A DNA stretch of 64,000 bases, taken from the NCBI RefSeq assembly GCF_000725345.1, contig NZ_CP008852.1:3898001-3962000 (forward strand). Reading direction: 5' to 3'. This DNA comes from Pelosinus sp. UFO1. GTDB lineage: Bacteria; Bacillota; Negativicutes; DSM-13327. Within the stretch, counting starts at the first letter, position 1. Every line of letters begins with the position of its first letter. The notes under the pieces were generated by a model. It did not search any database, was not told the DNA's origin, and saw only the letters and a program-made list of their open reading frames with translations. A program made the translations under genes and the position numbers. Of this stretch, positions 35,863 through 45,017 are shown in pieces.

Positions 35863-37143
35863 CTATTTCCGTATTGCCTGTATCGACAGAACAAACGCAT
35901 CATCTTGACCAAAAGCGCCGGCTTTGGTTACCACTTGTAATCCATTGCAGCGTCCACCAACCAATCGTCCTAGGGGAATTCCAACTGCAACTTCTTCCAA
36001 TACTTCAATGGCTTCCGCACCTAAGGATCGGCAAACATGAATTGCTGTATCACCGCCAGTAAGCACCATACCAGCCAATTGATAGTCTGTTAACTGAGCG
36101 ACAATATCACCTAAAGCAACTGCCGTTTTCTCGCTAACTTCAGTACTACTAAGTCCACAATTTTCTCCCGCTGCCACCGCAGCTAAAACGTCACGATCAT
36201 CAACTGCACTAGCAACTAATATATCTTTTCCCTGCTCCAATAAAGTTCTCGCTTGTTCAACGCATCGCGTTATTTCGTCTTCTTTCTTCTGGATGAGTCT
36301 GGCCACGTTCATTTTCACCAGTTGAACATTCGGTAATTTTAATGTGGCACTGATCTGTGCTTGGGTGACTTTACTCACACTGCCTGCAACCACTAACACA
36401 GCTCCTTTTGCTGAGATCACTATGTTTTCTTGTTTAGCTGACCATTGATAAAAATTAGGTAACTGCTCTGCTAATCCCGCAGATCCTACCCACAGAATTT
36501 TTTGATAGTCTTGCATAGCTTTGACAATAAGCTCCAAATGCTCATCCAATACCGCATCAAAGACAATCCATGTTTCACTACGTTCTACACAACGTTTGAC
36601 TGCTTGCTTCACCGCTTCTAATCCTGACATAATAACACTGAGTGAAATTAAACCAATTTTAACCTCGGTTTGTTTATGTAATAATTCCACTATACGTGAT
36701 TCATTTACCGGACTCTTTGGTGCACGAGCAATTTCCGTTAATTCGATTGGCATATGATTTAATAAATGATACCCTCCAACCGTAATACGATTATTACTGG
36801 GAAAAGCGGGCGCTATCACAACTACCTCTGGTTTGAAGACCGCTGCTGTCGCTTCAATTTCAGCACCAAGATTTCCCCTAAGGGTTGAATCAACTTTTTT
36901 ATAGATATTTTTCACACCACTATTTTGTAACGTTTCGCAAACTACTTTCACCCTAGCATAAGCTGCCTCTGGTGCAATATCCCTACTATCCGTATCTATA
37001 ACCACAACATCAGCAGTTTCTTTTAATAATTTTTTTTGATCAAAATCAATCCTAACACAGCTACTTATGTTATGTTTAGAAAATTGTACTGCTGTATCAT
37101 TTGCACCCGTTATGTCATCTGCAATAACCGCTAGTTTTATCAT
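35863..37143 (-). CDS. four-carbon acid sugar kinase (DUF1537, DtnK/OtnK-like)
   Basis: 426 residues. The N-terminal domain has ADDITGANDTAVQFSKHNIS and KKVDSTLRGNLGAEIEA. The C-terminal domain ends with the nucleotide motif TGGDTAIHVCRSLGAEA and GIPLGRLVGG then KAGAFGQDDA. Characterised members phosphorylate D-threonate, D-erythronate or 3-oxo-tetronates at the 4-hydroxyl. It heads the catabolic operon behind a sigma-54 promoter. With PdxA2 it would feed a C4 sugar acid into glycolysis as dihydroxyacetone phosphate. The exact acid sugar cannot be deduced. Confidence 0.92.
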   Translation of the reverse strand: MIKLAVIADDITGANDTAVQFSKHNISSCVRIDFDQKKLLKETADVVVIDTDSRDIAPEAAYARVKVVCETLQNSGVKNIYKKVDSTLRGNLGAEIEATAAVFKPEVVVIAPAFPSNNRITVGGYHLLNHMPIELTEIARAPKSPVNESRIVELLHKQTEVKIGLISLSVIMSGLEAVKQAVKRCVERSETWIVFDAVLDEHLELIVKAMQDYQKILWVGSAGLAEQLPNFYQWSAKQENIVISAKGAVLVVAGSVSKVTQAQISATLKLPNVQLVKMNVARLIQKKEDEITRCVEQARTLLEQGKDILVASAVDDRDVLAAVAAGENCGLSSTEVSEKTAVALGDIVAQLTDYQLAGMVLTGGDTAIHVCRSLGAEAIEVLEEVAVGIPLGRLVGGRCNGLQVVTKAGAFGQDDAFVLSIQAIRK

Positions 37144-37184
37144 CTATATCACCTTCTCTCAATTGCACCTCGCTAATCTATATT

Positions 37185-37199
37185 GCAAATTCCGTGCCA
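37185..37199 (-). promoter_or_regulatory. sigma-54 (-24/-12) promoter of the acid-sugar operon
   Basis: On the minus strand TGGCAC GGAAT TTGC, with GG and GC exactly 12 bp apart. A transcript would start near 37173, about 30 bp before the kinase ATG. Confidence 0.9.
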
Positions 37200-37249
37200 A
37201 CCTCATTTTCCTTGTTAACACTACATTCCTCTGTTACTAAAAAATAATA

Positions 37250-37287
37250 CGTTGCATAATGCAACGTATTCAGTGCATGATGCAACG
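37250..37287. promoter_or_regulatory. paired upstream activator sites
   Basis: CGTTGCATAATGCAACG (37250-37266) is a perfect 8-bp inverted repeat about 1 nt; GTGCATGATGCAACG (37273-37287) is a second, less perfect one. They lie 50-105 bp upstream of the sigma-54 element, right at the stop codon of the activator. The larger AT-rich palindrome may also end the activator transcript. Confidence 0.8.
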
Positions 37288-37289
37288 TA

Positions 37290-39194
37290 TTATTTTTTAG
37301 CTACCTTGCTATTCAATTTTCGCCATAGGGTAGTTCGATGAATACCAAGCCTTGCTGCTGCGCGACTATAATTATATTCTTCTTCGCCCAATACACGTAA
37401 TAATGTATCATATTCCACCGTAGCCAAACTATCTTTCGTCTTACTTTTTCCTCTATCACTTTCTCCTATTGATTCACCTTTTTCATCATAGGCCTCGATA
37501 ATATCTTGTTTAGTAATGGTTGGTCCGTTAGCTAAAAGCATCGCTCGTTCCATCGTATTTGCCAATTGTCTAATATTTCCCGGCCAGTCGCGTTGTTTTA
37601 AATATTCCCTGGCCTCTACATGAATCCCCGTAATTTTCCCATTGATATGATTCATTTTCTTGATCATTTCTTTTGCTAACAGCGGGATATCTTCGATCCT
37701 TTCACCCAATGTCGGCATATGGATACGCAATATATTAAGTCGATAATAAAGATCTTGTCGAAAATTCTTTTCATCTATTAGTTGGGCTAAATTTTGATTC
37801 GTTGCAGCAATAATGCGCACATCTACTGGAATAACACTCTCACCACCCAAATGCATTATGGCTTTCTCCTGTAATACACGTAGTAATCTTGACTGCAAGG
37901 ATAAAGGCATTTCACCAATTTCATCTAAAAAAAGCGTTCCACCGTGGGCCAATTCAAATAATCCTTGTCGCCCACCTTTTTTTGCTCCAGTAAATGCACC
38001 TTCTGCGTAACCAAACAATTCGCTTTCCAGTAAACTTTCTGGGAATGCTGCACAGTTTACGGCAACAAAGGGACCATTGGCACGTGCACTCACATTATGA
38101 ATACTTTGTACCAACATTTCCTTGCCTGTACCAGATTCGCCGGTAATTAAAATAGTCGATTGAGTTAGCGCATACTTAGTGGCCTTGCGCTTCAGTACAC
38201 TACACGCTGATGATGAACCAACAATATCAGTCATTTTTGTCTTTGCTACCAAGCCTTTAGCGTGCAGTTTTTTACGAACATTTTGTTCTAATTGTTGCAA
38301 TTGTGATACATGTTGAAAATTATAAATACTGCCAATAACTTCATCTTTAACTTTGATTTGACTATGTTTAATCGTGAGTGTCTTATCACTAATGCGTTGT
38401 ACATCTGCCATTTTTTCGGTAAAATCATCATTTCCTTGCAGTGAGAATTGTGGAATAACCGCTTGCAACTGATTGCCGATAGCTTCTAAGTGAGATACTT
38501 GGAAAAACTTTTCTGCCATGGGATTAAAAATAGTAATTCTATCATTAATATCCGTTGCGATAATGCCTTCCACCGATGTGTCAATCACAGTACATAACAA
38601 CTCAGATTTTTCCTGTTCTTCACGTCGAATACGCGCAATTAATTCTGCCTCATTGATTGCTTTATAAATAGCTTCTTTACCAGATTGAATCAAAGCTCCC
38701 TGCACACCAACACGTGCCGCTAATTTTGTCGAGATTGCATCACCAATGATAAGTTCTACACCATTTTGGACTGCAGCAGTAATTTTTTCTAGGGCCTCAC
38801 CTTCATTTTTTAAAGCAATTTCTACAAAAGTAATACCTAGTAGTGTTGCTAAGTCCTCACAACCATAAATCACATTTTCAAATCCTGCTATACCAATTTT
38901 CTCAGGATATTCACCACAATTTCGTAATGCACGTAAAACATCCATTACAGTAACTTGAATATGTACAGTGGGTATATTCACACTATTTTTAATCAACGTG
39001 GCTGTACCACCACGGCTGATGATAACCTCAACACCATCCTCCACTGCTTGCTTAACAATAGCGATACACTCTTGCAAGTCTCCTTTGACTACCTTAATAA
39101 GATTTGCAGAATTAGTAAACCTTTCTAATACCACTTCCTCTGCCAATTTCGCTAAGCTTGCAAATGGTGCTACAAATAAAATTCTTGCTTCCAC
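37290..39194 (-). CDS. sigma-54-dependent activator with PrpR_N and PAS domains
   Basis: 634 residues from a GTG start at 39194 (GAGGTG 9 nt upstream). A PrpR_N sensor domain (about 10-180, with [11 protein letters not shown]) is followed by a PAS domain (about 195-300) and an AAA+ domain with Walker A GESGTGKE at 352-359. GAFTGA (399-404) contacts sigma-54, and a Fis-type HTH closes the protein (607-634). PrpR_N regulators sense small carboxylates. The gene immediately precedes the operon and surely drives its sigma-54 promoter. A decayed copy of its end lies at 27560-27645. Confidence 0.95.
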   Translation of the reverse strand: MEARILFVAPFASLAKLAEEVVLERFTNSANLIKVVKGDLQECIAIVKQAVEDGVEVIISRGGTATLIKNSVNIPTVHIQVTVMDVLRALRNCGEYPEKIGIAGFENVIYGCEDLATLLGITFVEIALKNEGEALEKITAAVQNGVELIIGDAISTKLAARVGVQGALIQSGKEAIYKAINEAELIARIRREEQEKSELLCTVIDTSVEGIIATDINDRITIFNPMAEKFFQVSHLEAIGNQLQAVIPQFSLQGNDDFTEKMADVQRISDKTLTIKHSQIKVKDEVIGSIYNFQHVSQLQQLEQNVRKKLHAKGLVAKTKMTDIVGSSSACSVLKRKATKYALTQSTILITGESGTGKEMLVQSIHNVSARANGPFVAVNCAAFPESLLESELFGYAEGAFTGAKKGGRQGLFELAHGGTLFLDEIGEMPLSLQSRLLRVLQEKAIMHLGGESVIPVDVRIIAATNQNLAQLIDEKNFRQDLYYRLNILRIHMPTLGERIEDIPLLAKEMIKKMNHINGKITGIHVEAREYLKQRDWPGNIRQLANTMERAMLLANGPTITKQDIIEAYDEKGESIGESDRGKSKTKDSLATVEYDTLLRVLGEEEYNYSRAAARLGIHRTTLWRKLNSKVAKK

Positions 39195-39548
39195 GATCGG
39201 TCACCTCGTCTCTAAGTTCAGTAGATGTAACATAAATTAATTTTGTTAAATAAACTAATAACTATAGTGATAAGCGATACTTATAAATATCCTAATTTAG
39301 CCTTTATCACTTATAGAAATATTATATATTTTTTTATAAAAGCATTATACCATTACGAAACTACAAAATACGTTTTTTCTGCAAATTATATAAATTTAAA
39401 CTGTATCTGATAACTAAAATGAGCCCTTGCAAAAAGCAAGGGCTCATTCTAGCACTAATCTAAAACCGTACACAAAACTAGGATTCCAAGAATTCATATA
39501 TATTCAATTTTTAACTATTCTAGCTAAACTTTAGGAGGAACGAACAAT
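39195..39548. other. 354-bp intergenic region between pgi and the activator gene
   Basis: AT-rich. It holds the pgi terminator (39418-39448), the presumed promoter of the activator, and GTGATAA/TTATCAC half-sites (39267-39273 and 39304-39310) that could be a regulatory pair. No open frame worth calling. Confidence 0.5.
39418..39448 (-). terminator. terminator of pgi
   Basis: AATGAGCCCTTGC and GCAAGGGCTCATT arms with a 5-nt loop, followed by TTTTAG on the minus strand. Confidence 0.8.
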
Positions 39549-41033
39549 TTATTTTTCACTGAGCGTCTTTAGTCTTGGTCCCATCAACCGTTTATAAGCT
39601 TCCACACCAGGCTGATCAAAGGCATCTACATTGGCTAATTCCCCTTCATAGGCTACAGATAACGCTAACAAATACAGCAGCTCACCCAAGTGATAGGCAT
39701 TAAGCTTTGGCAAGACAAAGTTTGCATTAAAACGATCATCGCTAAGTAGAGCGTCAGCATTCGCAGCTCGGGCCACCTCTAATGCTTGACTCAAATGCAA
39801 GGTGGATATTTCCGAAAGTTTAGGAGCACTAGGAAATACATCAGGAATAACAGCATCCTTATCCCACTGAGCAACCTGTAAAAACTGCACTACTTTATTT
39901 CTTTTACCATCTTGATGCTGCTGGGTCTGGGCATGCATATCAGTTGTCCCTACTGCCACAATAGGTGTCCTACCATAAAACACTTCTTTGCCTTCCCTGT
40001 CTGTCCGTTTACCAAGAGATTCTGCGAGTAACTGAACATACCACTCCGCCACTGATTTCAAATAATCAGCATAGGGCATAAACACTTCAATATCACGACC
40101 ATATTTTTCTGCCGCAATAAACTTTAGCACTGCATTTAGCATTGCTGGATTTTCATATATATCTGGATTCTGGCAAACTACATCCATGTCTCGTGCGCCT
40201 GATAAGAATTCATCAATATCTAACCCTACACAAGCAGCCGTTACTAGACCCACCTCGGAAAAAATACTGAATCGGCCGCCCACACCATCAGGTACACTAA
40301 AGGTAGGCCAACCCTTTTCATCAGCCAGTTTTTTTAGTAATGTACTTTTTTCGCCCTCTGCTGGGTCAGTGACAGCCACTACTTCCACTTCAAGTATAGG
40401 TGCATGTTGGCGCAATGCCTCATAAATTACCATAAACGTAGACATGGTATCAAGAGTTCCGCCTGATTTTGAAATAACCACTAATGCCACTTTATACGGA
40501 TTATTCTGCCCATCAATCGCTTTCAGCTGGGCTTCTGCTAACAAATGCTCAATCAGTTCAGCAGTGCGACGGGGATCAATATTATTACCGCTAAAATATA
40601 ATTTAGGATAACCTTCCCGCTCAATTTTCGTCTTCGAATTCCAAAACTCACCACAATGGACATCAAACAATACCTTGTTACCAAGATAAGAGCCACCAAT
40701 TCCAAAGGATACTACGGTATCTACTCGATTTTGCAAAGACTGACCAAAATCCTTAAGCTTAGCGATAGACTTGGGAGAATTCAGATTAGCTTCCTCCACA
40801 TAAGGCAGTTGAGTAAACAGTACCCTCTCTGGCGTTGCATCTTTTGATAAATGGCCTCGTACCTCACCAGTGGCACGCATATGTTCTACCGCCTGATGAG
40901 CAAGTGTAATCTGTCCAGCCAAATCACTAACATCTCTCTCAGTTACTCGGCTCTCACCATACAGATTGGCATACTCAAAACTAAATCCAGATTTTAGTGT
41001 AATGGACGATTGATTGTTCTTAATATGACTCAT
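39549..41033 (-). CDS. pgi: glucose-6-phosphate isomerase
   Basis: 494 residues. Phosphosugar-binding SIS fold with SFGIGGSYLGNKVLFDVHC, VALVVISKSGGTLDTMSTFM and the active-site stretch THAQTQQHQDGKRNKVV (as MHAQTQQHQDGKRNK). It interconverts glucose 6-phosphate and fructose 6-phosphate. It is next to fba on the same strand with about 100 bp between them, a glycolytic pair. The sequence type is closer to the long bacterial form than to the 450-residue Bacillus form, judged by length. Confidence 0.95.
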   Translation of the reverse strand: MSHIKNNQSSITLKSGFSFEYANLYGESRVTERDVSDLAGQITLAHQAVEHMRATGEVRGHLSKDATPERVLFTQLPYVEEANLNSPKSIAKLKDFGQSLQNRVDTVVSFGIGGSYLGNKVLFDVHCGEFWNSKTKIEREGYPKLYFSGNNIDPRRTAELIEHLLAEAQLKAIDGQNNPYKVALVVISKSGGTLDTMSTFMVIYEALRQHAPILEVEVVAVTDPAEGEKSTLLKKLADEKGWPTFSVPDGVGGRFSIFSEVGLVTAACVGLDIDEFLSGARDMDVVCQNPDIYENPAMLNAVLKFIAAEKYGRDIEVFMPYADYLKSVAEWYVQLLAESLGKRTDREGKEVFYGRTPIVAVGTTDMHAQTQQHQDGKRNKVVQFLQVAQWDKDAVIPDVFPSAPKLSEISTLHLSQALEVARAANADALLSDDRFNANFVLPKLNAYHLGELLYLLALSVAYEGELANVDAFDQPGVEAYKRLMGPRLKTLSEK

Positions 41034-41134
41034 CCCTTTCTTCTCCTATGCAACTTAACATCTAAACTACATAAAGAGTCCAAGCAGTGGGTTAGCGCCA
41101 CCGCCGACTCTTACCAACTTACTATTTCTTCTTT

Positions 41135-42064
41135 TTATAGACGATTGCTACAATTCAACACATTTTTTATTTTATGTTGCACCATATTTTTAATGGCTTC
41201 ACGGGCTGGTGTCAAGTATTGACGCGGGTCAAAATCCCCAGGATTTTTTACAAAATGTTCACGGATTGAAGCTGTCATCGCCAATCGTAAGTCAGTATCA
41301 ATGTTAATTTTACATACTCCAAATTTACTAGCTTTGAGTAACATTTCTTCAGGTACACCTTGGGCGCCTGGAATGTGTCCACCATATTCATTGCATTTTG
41401 CCACAAATTCAGGTAAAACGGTCGATGCACCGTGGAGTACTAGTGGGTAACCAGGTAATAAATTGGAAATCTTTTCTAATCTTTCATAATCCAGGCTAGG
41501 ATCGCCTTTGAACTTGTAAGCACCGTGGCTAGTTCCAATCGCAATAGCCAGAGAGTCACATCCTGTGCGCTCCACAAACTCTACTGCTTCATCAGGATCC
41601 GTATATGTAGCATCTTTAGCACTTACTTTTACAGCATCTTCAACACCGGCTAATTTGCCTAACTCGGCTTCGACGACTACACCGTGAGCGTGAGCATATT
41701 CTACAACTTTTTTGGTTAAAGCAATGTTTTCTTCAAAAGAATACTTTGATCCATCAATCATGACAGAGCTGAAACCACCATCAATACAAGACTTACAAAT
41801 TTCAAAATCATCACCATGATCAAGGTGTAAGACTATAGGTAGACCAGAATCTTCGATTGCTGCCTCTACTAATTTAGTAAGATAGATATGTTTTGCATAT
41901 TTACGAGCACCCGCAGATACCTGCAGAATAAGTGGAGCTTGTTCTAATTTGGCAGCATCAACAATCCCTTGAATAATTTCCATGTTGTTAACATTAAAAG
42001 CACCAACTGCATATTGTCCTTCATAGGCTTTTTTAAACATTTCTTTCGAACTGACTAGTGACAT
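41135..42064 (-). CDS. fba: class II fructose-bisphosphate aldolase
   Basis: 309 residues. Zinc ligands are visible in LHLDHGDDFEICKSC, AIGTSHGAYKF and VLHGASTVLPEFV, with the phosphate-binding GVCKINIDTDLRLAM near the end. This is the Bacillus/Clostridium FbaA-like zinc enzyme. Strong ribosome site GAGGAGGAATTATC. It splits fructose 1,6-bisphosphate into dihydroxyacetone phosphate and glyceraldehyde 3-phosphate, the same triose the acid-sugar operon is expected to make. Confidence 0.95.
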   Translation of the reverse strand: MSLVSSKEMFKKAYEGQYAVGAFNVNNMEIIQGIVDAAKLEQAPLILQVSAGARKYAKHIYLTKLVEAAIEDSGLPIVLHLDHGDDFEICKSCIDGGFSSVMIDGSKYSFEENIALTKKVVEYAHAHGVVVEAELGKLAGVEDAVKVSAKDATYTDPDEAVEFVERTGCDSLAIAIGTSHGAYKFKGDPSLDYERLEKISNLLPGYPLVLHGASTVLPEFVAKCNEYGGHIPGAQGVPEEMLLKASKFGVCKINIDTDLRLAMTASIREHFVKNPGDFDPRQYLTPAREAIKNMVQHKIKNVLNCSNRL

Positions 42065-42475
42065 GATAATTCCTCCTCAATAATTTTAATAATATGGTAA
42101 GTTTTACGATTGGATCAACGGAAGTAACATTTTTTTCCCTAGTGAATTTATAATGCAAATTTCATGCCAATACACATCAAAAACATGTTCTTCATTTCGC
42201 AGTGAATAGATACTAGGATGCAGCGGGCATGCAAGGAGTATCTTTCAGTATTTTTCCACTTGTTTAAAACTAAAATAAAACAACTCATCGGTCAATCTGA
42301 TGAGTTGTTTTATTTTTCCCTAAACCACTACTGTCTTGTATAGCTCTCCGAAGCCTACTAGTAAAATCTTATCGATGAGTATTTATTTATTCTTCAATAG
42401 TACTCATTCTGCTTTCCTAAGTAAAAGAAAGCAAAGCTTTCCCTCTATTCTAGTGTGGATGAAATGAATAAATAG
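42065..42475. other. 411-bp intergenic region upstream of fba
   Basis: Apart from the bidirectional hairpin at 42277-42311 and the fba promoter region nothing is recognisable. No plausible small gene. Confidence 0.5.
42277..42311. terminator. bidirectional hairpin terminator
   Basis: AAAACAACTCATC and GATGAGTTGTTTT arms with a 9-nt loop between the TauE/SafE and fba genes. Confidence 0.75.
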
Positions 42476-43225
42476 CTAGGACCCATGTGCTTTCAAGAAA
42501 AGTCCAATTGCCAATCCAAAGCCAAGGATAATGATACAAATACGCAATCGCTTTTCATTCACCCGTTTTAGCGCATAAGCTCCTACTTGCCCACCTGCAA
42601 TAGAAGCAATGGAAGCCACCATAACTTGCGTCCAGGCAACATCACTCGAAAAAAGAAAAATCAAAACAGCAGAAGCATTCATCACTCCACCCAACACATT
42701 TTTGGTCGCTCCTGCCTTGCGTACATCTAACCCTGCAATGGTCAAGGCCGCTAACATTAAGATGCCAATGCCACCACCAAAGTAACCTCCATAGATAGAG
42801 ATAGCAAACTGTGCCATTATAGCCTTTAAAGGCCCTAATGGCTTAGAGTTTTCATGGATTTTACGAAAAAAACTCCCCCACAAGAATACAAGTGTAGCAA
42901 ATAAAACTAACCAGGGTACTAGAAATTCAAAGACGGAAACAGGCGTTATTAATAGAAGAACAGCCCCCAAAACTCCACCAATCAGGCTAATAATAAACAA
43001 AGCCTTAAAGGATAATTGGGGTAAATCTGAAATATTTTTTCGTCCAGCAAAACCTGTTGTAATCTGCCCGGGGAAAAGTGCGACAGTGGATGTAATATTT
43101 GCGGCCCGTGCATCTAATCCTGTAAGCATCAATGCAGGAAAAGTAAGAAACGATCCTCCACCTGCTAAGGCATTTTGTACACCTGCACAAAATGCTGCAA
43201 TAAAAAGAAGAACGAATGTTATCAT
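42476..43225 (-). CDS. TauE/SafE-family anion exporter
   Basis: 249 residues with about eight membrane helices. The family opening FCAGVQNALAGGGSFLTFPA and the second-repeat match ISIYGGYFGGGIGILMLAAL with the conserved GxGGG are clear. Family members move sulfite, sulfoacetate or other small organosulfur anions. It has no metabolic partner here, so its substrate is open. A ribosome site (AAGGTGG) precedes the ATG at 43225. Confidence 0.92.
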   Translation of the reverse strand: MITFVLLFIAAFCAGVQNALAGGGSFLTFPALMLTGLDARAANITSTVALFPGQITTGFAGRKNISDLPQLSFKALFIISLIGGVLGAVLLLITPVSVFEFLVPWLVLFATLVFLWGSFFRKIHENSKPLGPLKAIMAQFAISIYGGYFGGGIGILMLAALTIAGLDVRKAGATKNVLGGVMNASAVLIFLFSSDVAWTQVMVASIASIAGGQVGAYALKRVNEKRLRICIIILGFGLAIGLFLKAHGS

Positions 43226-43572
43226 ATTTTAAAGTACCACCTTACCTATTTGTTTTAACAATTCTCCACCTCGTAACGTTCATAAAGCCAGTATTATCTT
43301 GAACTAGTCAACTTTTTTTACTTTCGTTAGACCATTATACATAAACTGCTAGTGAAATTACATTATTACTATAATTTACCTCCTTAAAATTGTCAAAATA
43401 GGATATTAGTACTATTAGTTCTTATGTTAATTAGCACGATAAGATTATGATAGAACTTTGCCTCTCAATTTTTTATTTTCACTAGAAAGGAGTTATATGG
43501 TAACTTATTAAAACAGCTAGTTCATGGTTTCTAAATAAAGCACTAATTTTTTTAGCAAAGGAAGCATCATTC
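43226..43572. other. 347-bp intergenic region with a tiny ribosome-bound leader frame
   Basis: Divergent promoter region. It contains AAAGGAG followed at 43497 by ATG and a four-codon frame (MVTY, stop at 43511), 60 bp before the start of the 3D-domain gene. No other structure was recognised. Confidence 0.5.
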
Positions 43573-44316
43573 ATGCAAAATAAAATTCTGATTACAGTCC
43601 TTTTACTATTCGCTATTACTATGTTTCAGCCTACTTCCGCTCACGCAGGATTCTTCTTATTCAACATTGTTCGTGACATCTTCGGCGGTGGTCAGCACCA
43701 TAATTCACCTCCCGCTAAACCCAATTCTTCAAATAGCAGCAACAGTTCTCTTATTAAGTTCGGCATGCAAAATAGCCAAGTCGCTGAAGTACAGCAATAT
43801 CTAACCAAAGCCAAATATCTCAGTGGTAAATCAGATGGAATATTTGGCTATCAAACACTCCAAGCGGTTAAAATGTTTCAAAGAGATTCTGGGCTATCCG
43901 ATGATGGTGTTGTTGGATCCAGAACAATGAATGCCTTAAAAAATTTTAAAGGTACTAAACCTAAACGTATCTCACCACCGTCTCAGAAACCATCCTATCA
44001 TCCTCCACATGATAACGGCGTCCCCCACTACTTGTATGCCACACCCATGCTTGCAACTGCCTATACCCGTTACGACGAAGGTTCCACTGACTATACCTAC
44101 CGAGGCACATACCTTCGCAGAGGATTGGTTGCCGTTGATCCAGACGTAATCCCCCTTGGCACAAAACTTTACATACCTGGATATGGCGAGGCAATTGCAG
44201 ACGATATTGGGGGAGCGATTGTTGGAAACCGTGTTGATTTAGCAATGGACACGGTAGATGAAGCCTTTTCTTGGGGGAGACGTGATGTCACCGTATATGT
44301 TTTACCTAAAGGCTAA
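43573..44316 (+). CDS. exported peptidoglycan-binding and 3D-domain protein
   Basis: 247 residues. A signal peptide (LLLFAITMFQPTSAHAG), a serine/asparagine linker, then a PG_binding_1 domain (about 56-117: QNSQVAEVQQYLTKAKYLSG, GIFGYQTLQAVKMFQRDSGL). A proline-rich linker leads to a C-terminal 3D domain with the aspartates of ADDIGGAIVGNRVDLAMDT. 3D domains have the double-psi barrel of lytic transglycosylases such as MltA. It is probably a cell-wall or spore-cortex hydrolase. Confidence 0.92.
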   Translation: MQNKILITVLLLFAITMFQPTSAHAGFFLFNIVRDIFGGGQHHNSPPAKPNSSNSSNSSLIKFGMQNSQVAEVQQYLTKAKYLSGKSDGIFGYQTLQAVKMFQRDSGLSDDGVVGSRTMNALKNFKGTKPKRISPPSQKPSYHPPHDNGVPHYLYATPMLATAYTRYDEGSTDYTYRGTYLRRGLVAVDPDVIPLGTKLYIPGYGEAIADDIGGAIVGNRVDLAMDTVDEAFSWGRRDVTVYVLPKG

Positions 44317-44380
44317 TACTTCTTTTTGTCATCTAAAAGTCTAACAATAAATGAATAATCTAGAATTGGATGAGGTGAAT

Positions 44381-44416
44381 AAAAACAGCTTTGATCTTAC
44401 GAGCAAAGCTGTTTTT
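44381..44416. terminator. bidirectional terminator between converging genes
   Basis: AAAAACAGCTTTG and CAAAGCTGTTTTT arms with a 10-nt loop. Confidence 0.85.
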
Positions 44417-44449
44417 GTAAATTTCTATTACGGTCAATAGACCTTAGGC

Positions 44450-44986
44450 TTATTGACCTATTATCTTGCGAAGCCTTGGCCCTAGAATCAGGGCAACGAT
44501 AAGACCGGCGCTTGACGTCATCAAGGAGCTAGGTATATTGGCAATCGCAGTAGCCAAGCTACCAGTCACATACCACCAAGCTAAAATATAACCTGCTAAT
44601 GTCCATAATGCTGCTAAAACACAGGCAAAAAAAGCACGGATCATTAATTGAGCACCTGTCATTTTACTATTTCTACTTGCTTCAGGCCAAAGTCCTTTAG
44701 CAACGAAGCCAACGATCAATCCAGCAATTCCCTTAATAACAAAGGACCATAACGTATAAGGAGAAAAACCCATGACTATGTCATAAAAGGCCGAACCAAT
44801 GGCTCCCGCTAATCCTGCATATACCCCGCCAAAGATGATTCCTGTTGTATATAAGAAGGCAGAACCGAGATGCACCATAGCGCCCACACCAAAGGGAACT
44901 TTAATGGTTGTGGCAATAGTACACATGGCAGCCAACATACCGACAAATACAATATCTCTCACATTTAATTTCCGTATTACATTCAT
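44450..44986 (-). CDS. ECF transporter S component, probably for a B6 vitamer
   Basis: 178 residues, about six membrane helices. The start LNVRDIVFVGMLAAMCTIAT, followed by VPFGVGAMVHLGSAFLYTTG and GGVYAGLAGAIGSAFYDIVM, is typical of small-molecule-binding S components that use a shared energising module encoded elsewhere. It lies 31 bp after a pyridoxine-kinase gene on the same strand, which suggests transport of pyridoxine or pyridoxamine. That assignment rests on context only. Confidence 0.85.
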   Translation of the reverse strand: MNVIRKLNVRDIVFVGMLAAMCTIATTIKVPFGVGAMVHLGSAFLYTTGIIFGGVYAGLAGAIGSAFYDIVMGFSPYTLWSFVIKGIAGLIVGFVAKGLWPEASRNSKMTGAQLMIRAFFACVLAALWTLAGYILAWWYVTGSLATAIANIPSSLMTSSAGLIVALILGPRLRKIIGQ

Positions 44987-45017
44987 TCTAAAACCTCCAT
45001 ATTTTATAATAGCTATC

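Noticed and set aside
37245-37292. GTTGCA/TGCAAC repeats as a CRISPR-like or integrase site
   Set aside because: Only two palindromes with short spacers next to a sigma-54 promoter and activator; operator sites explain them better.
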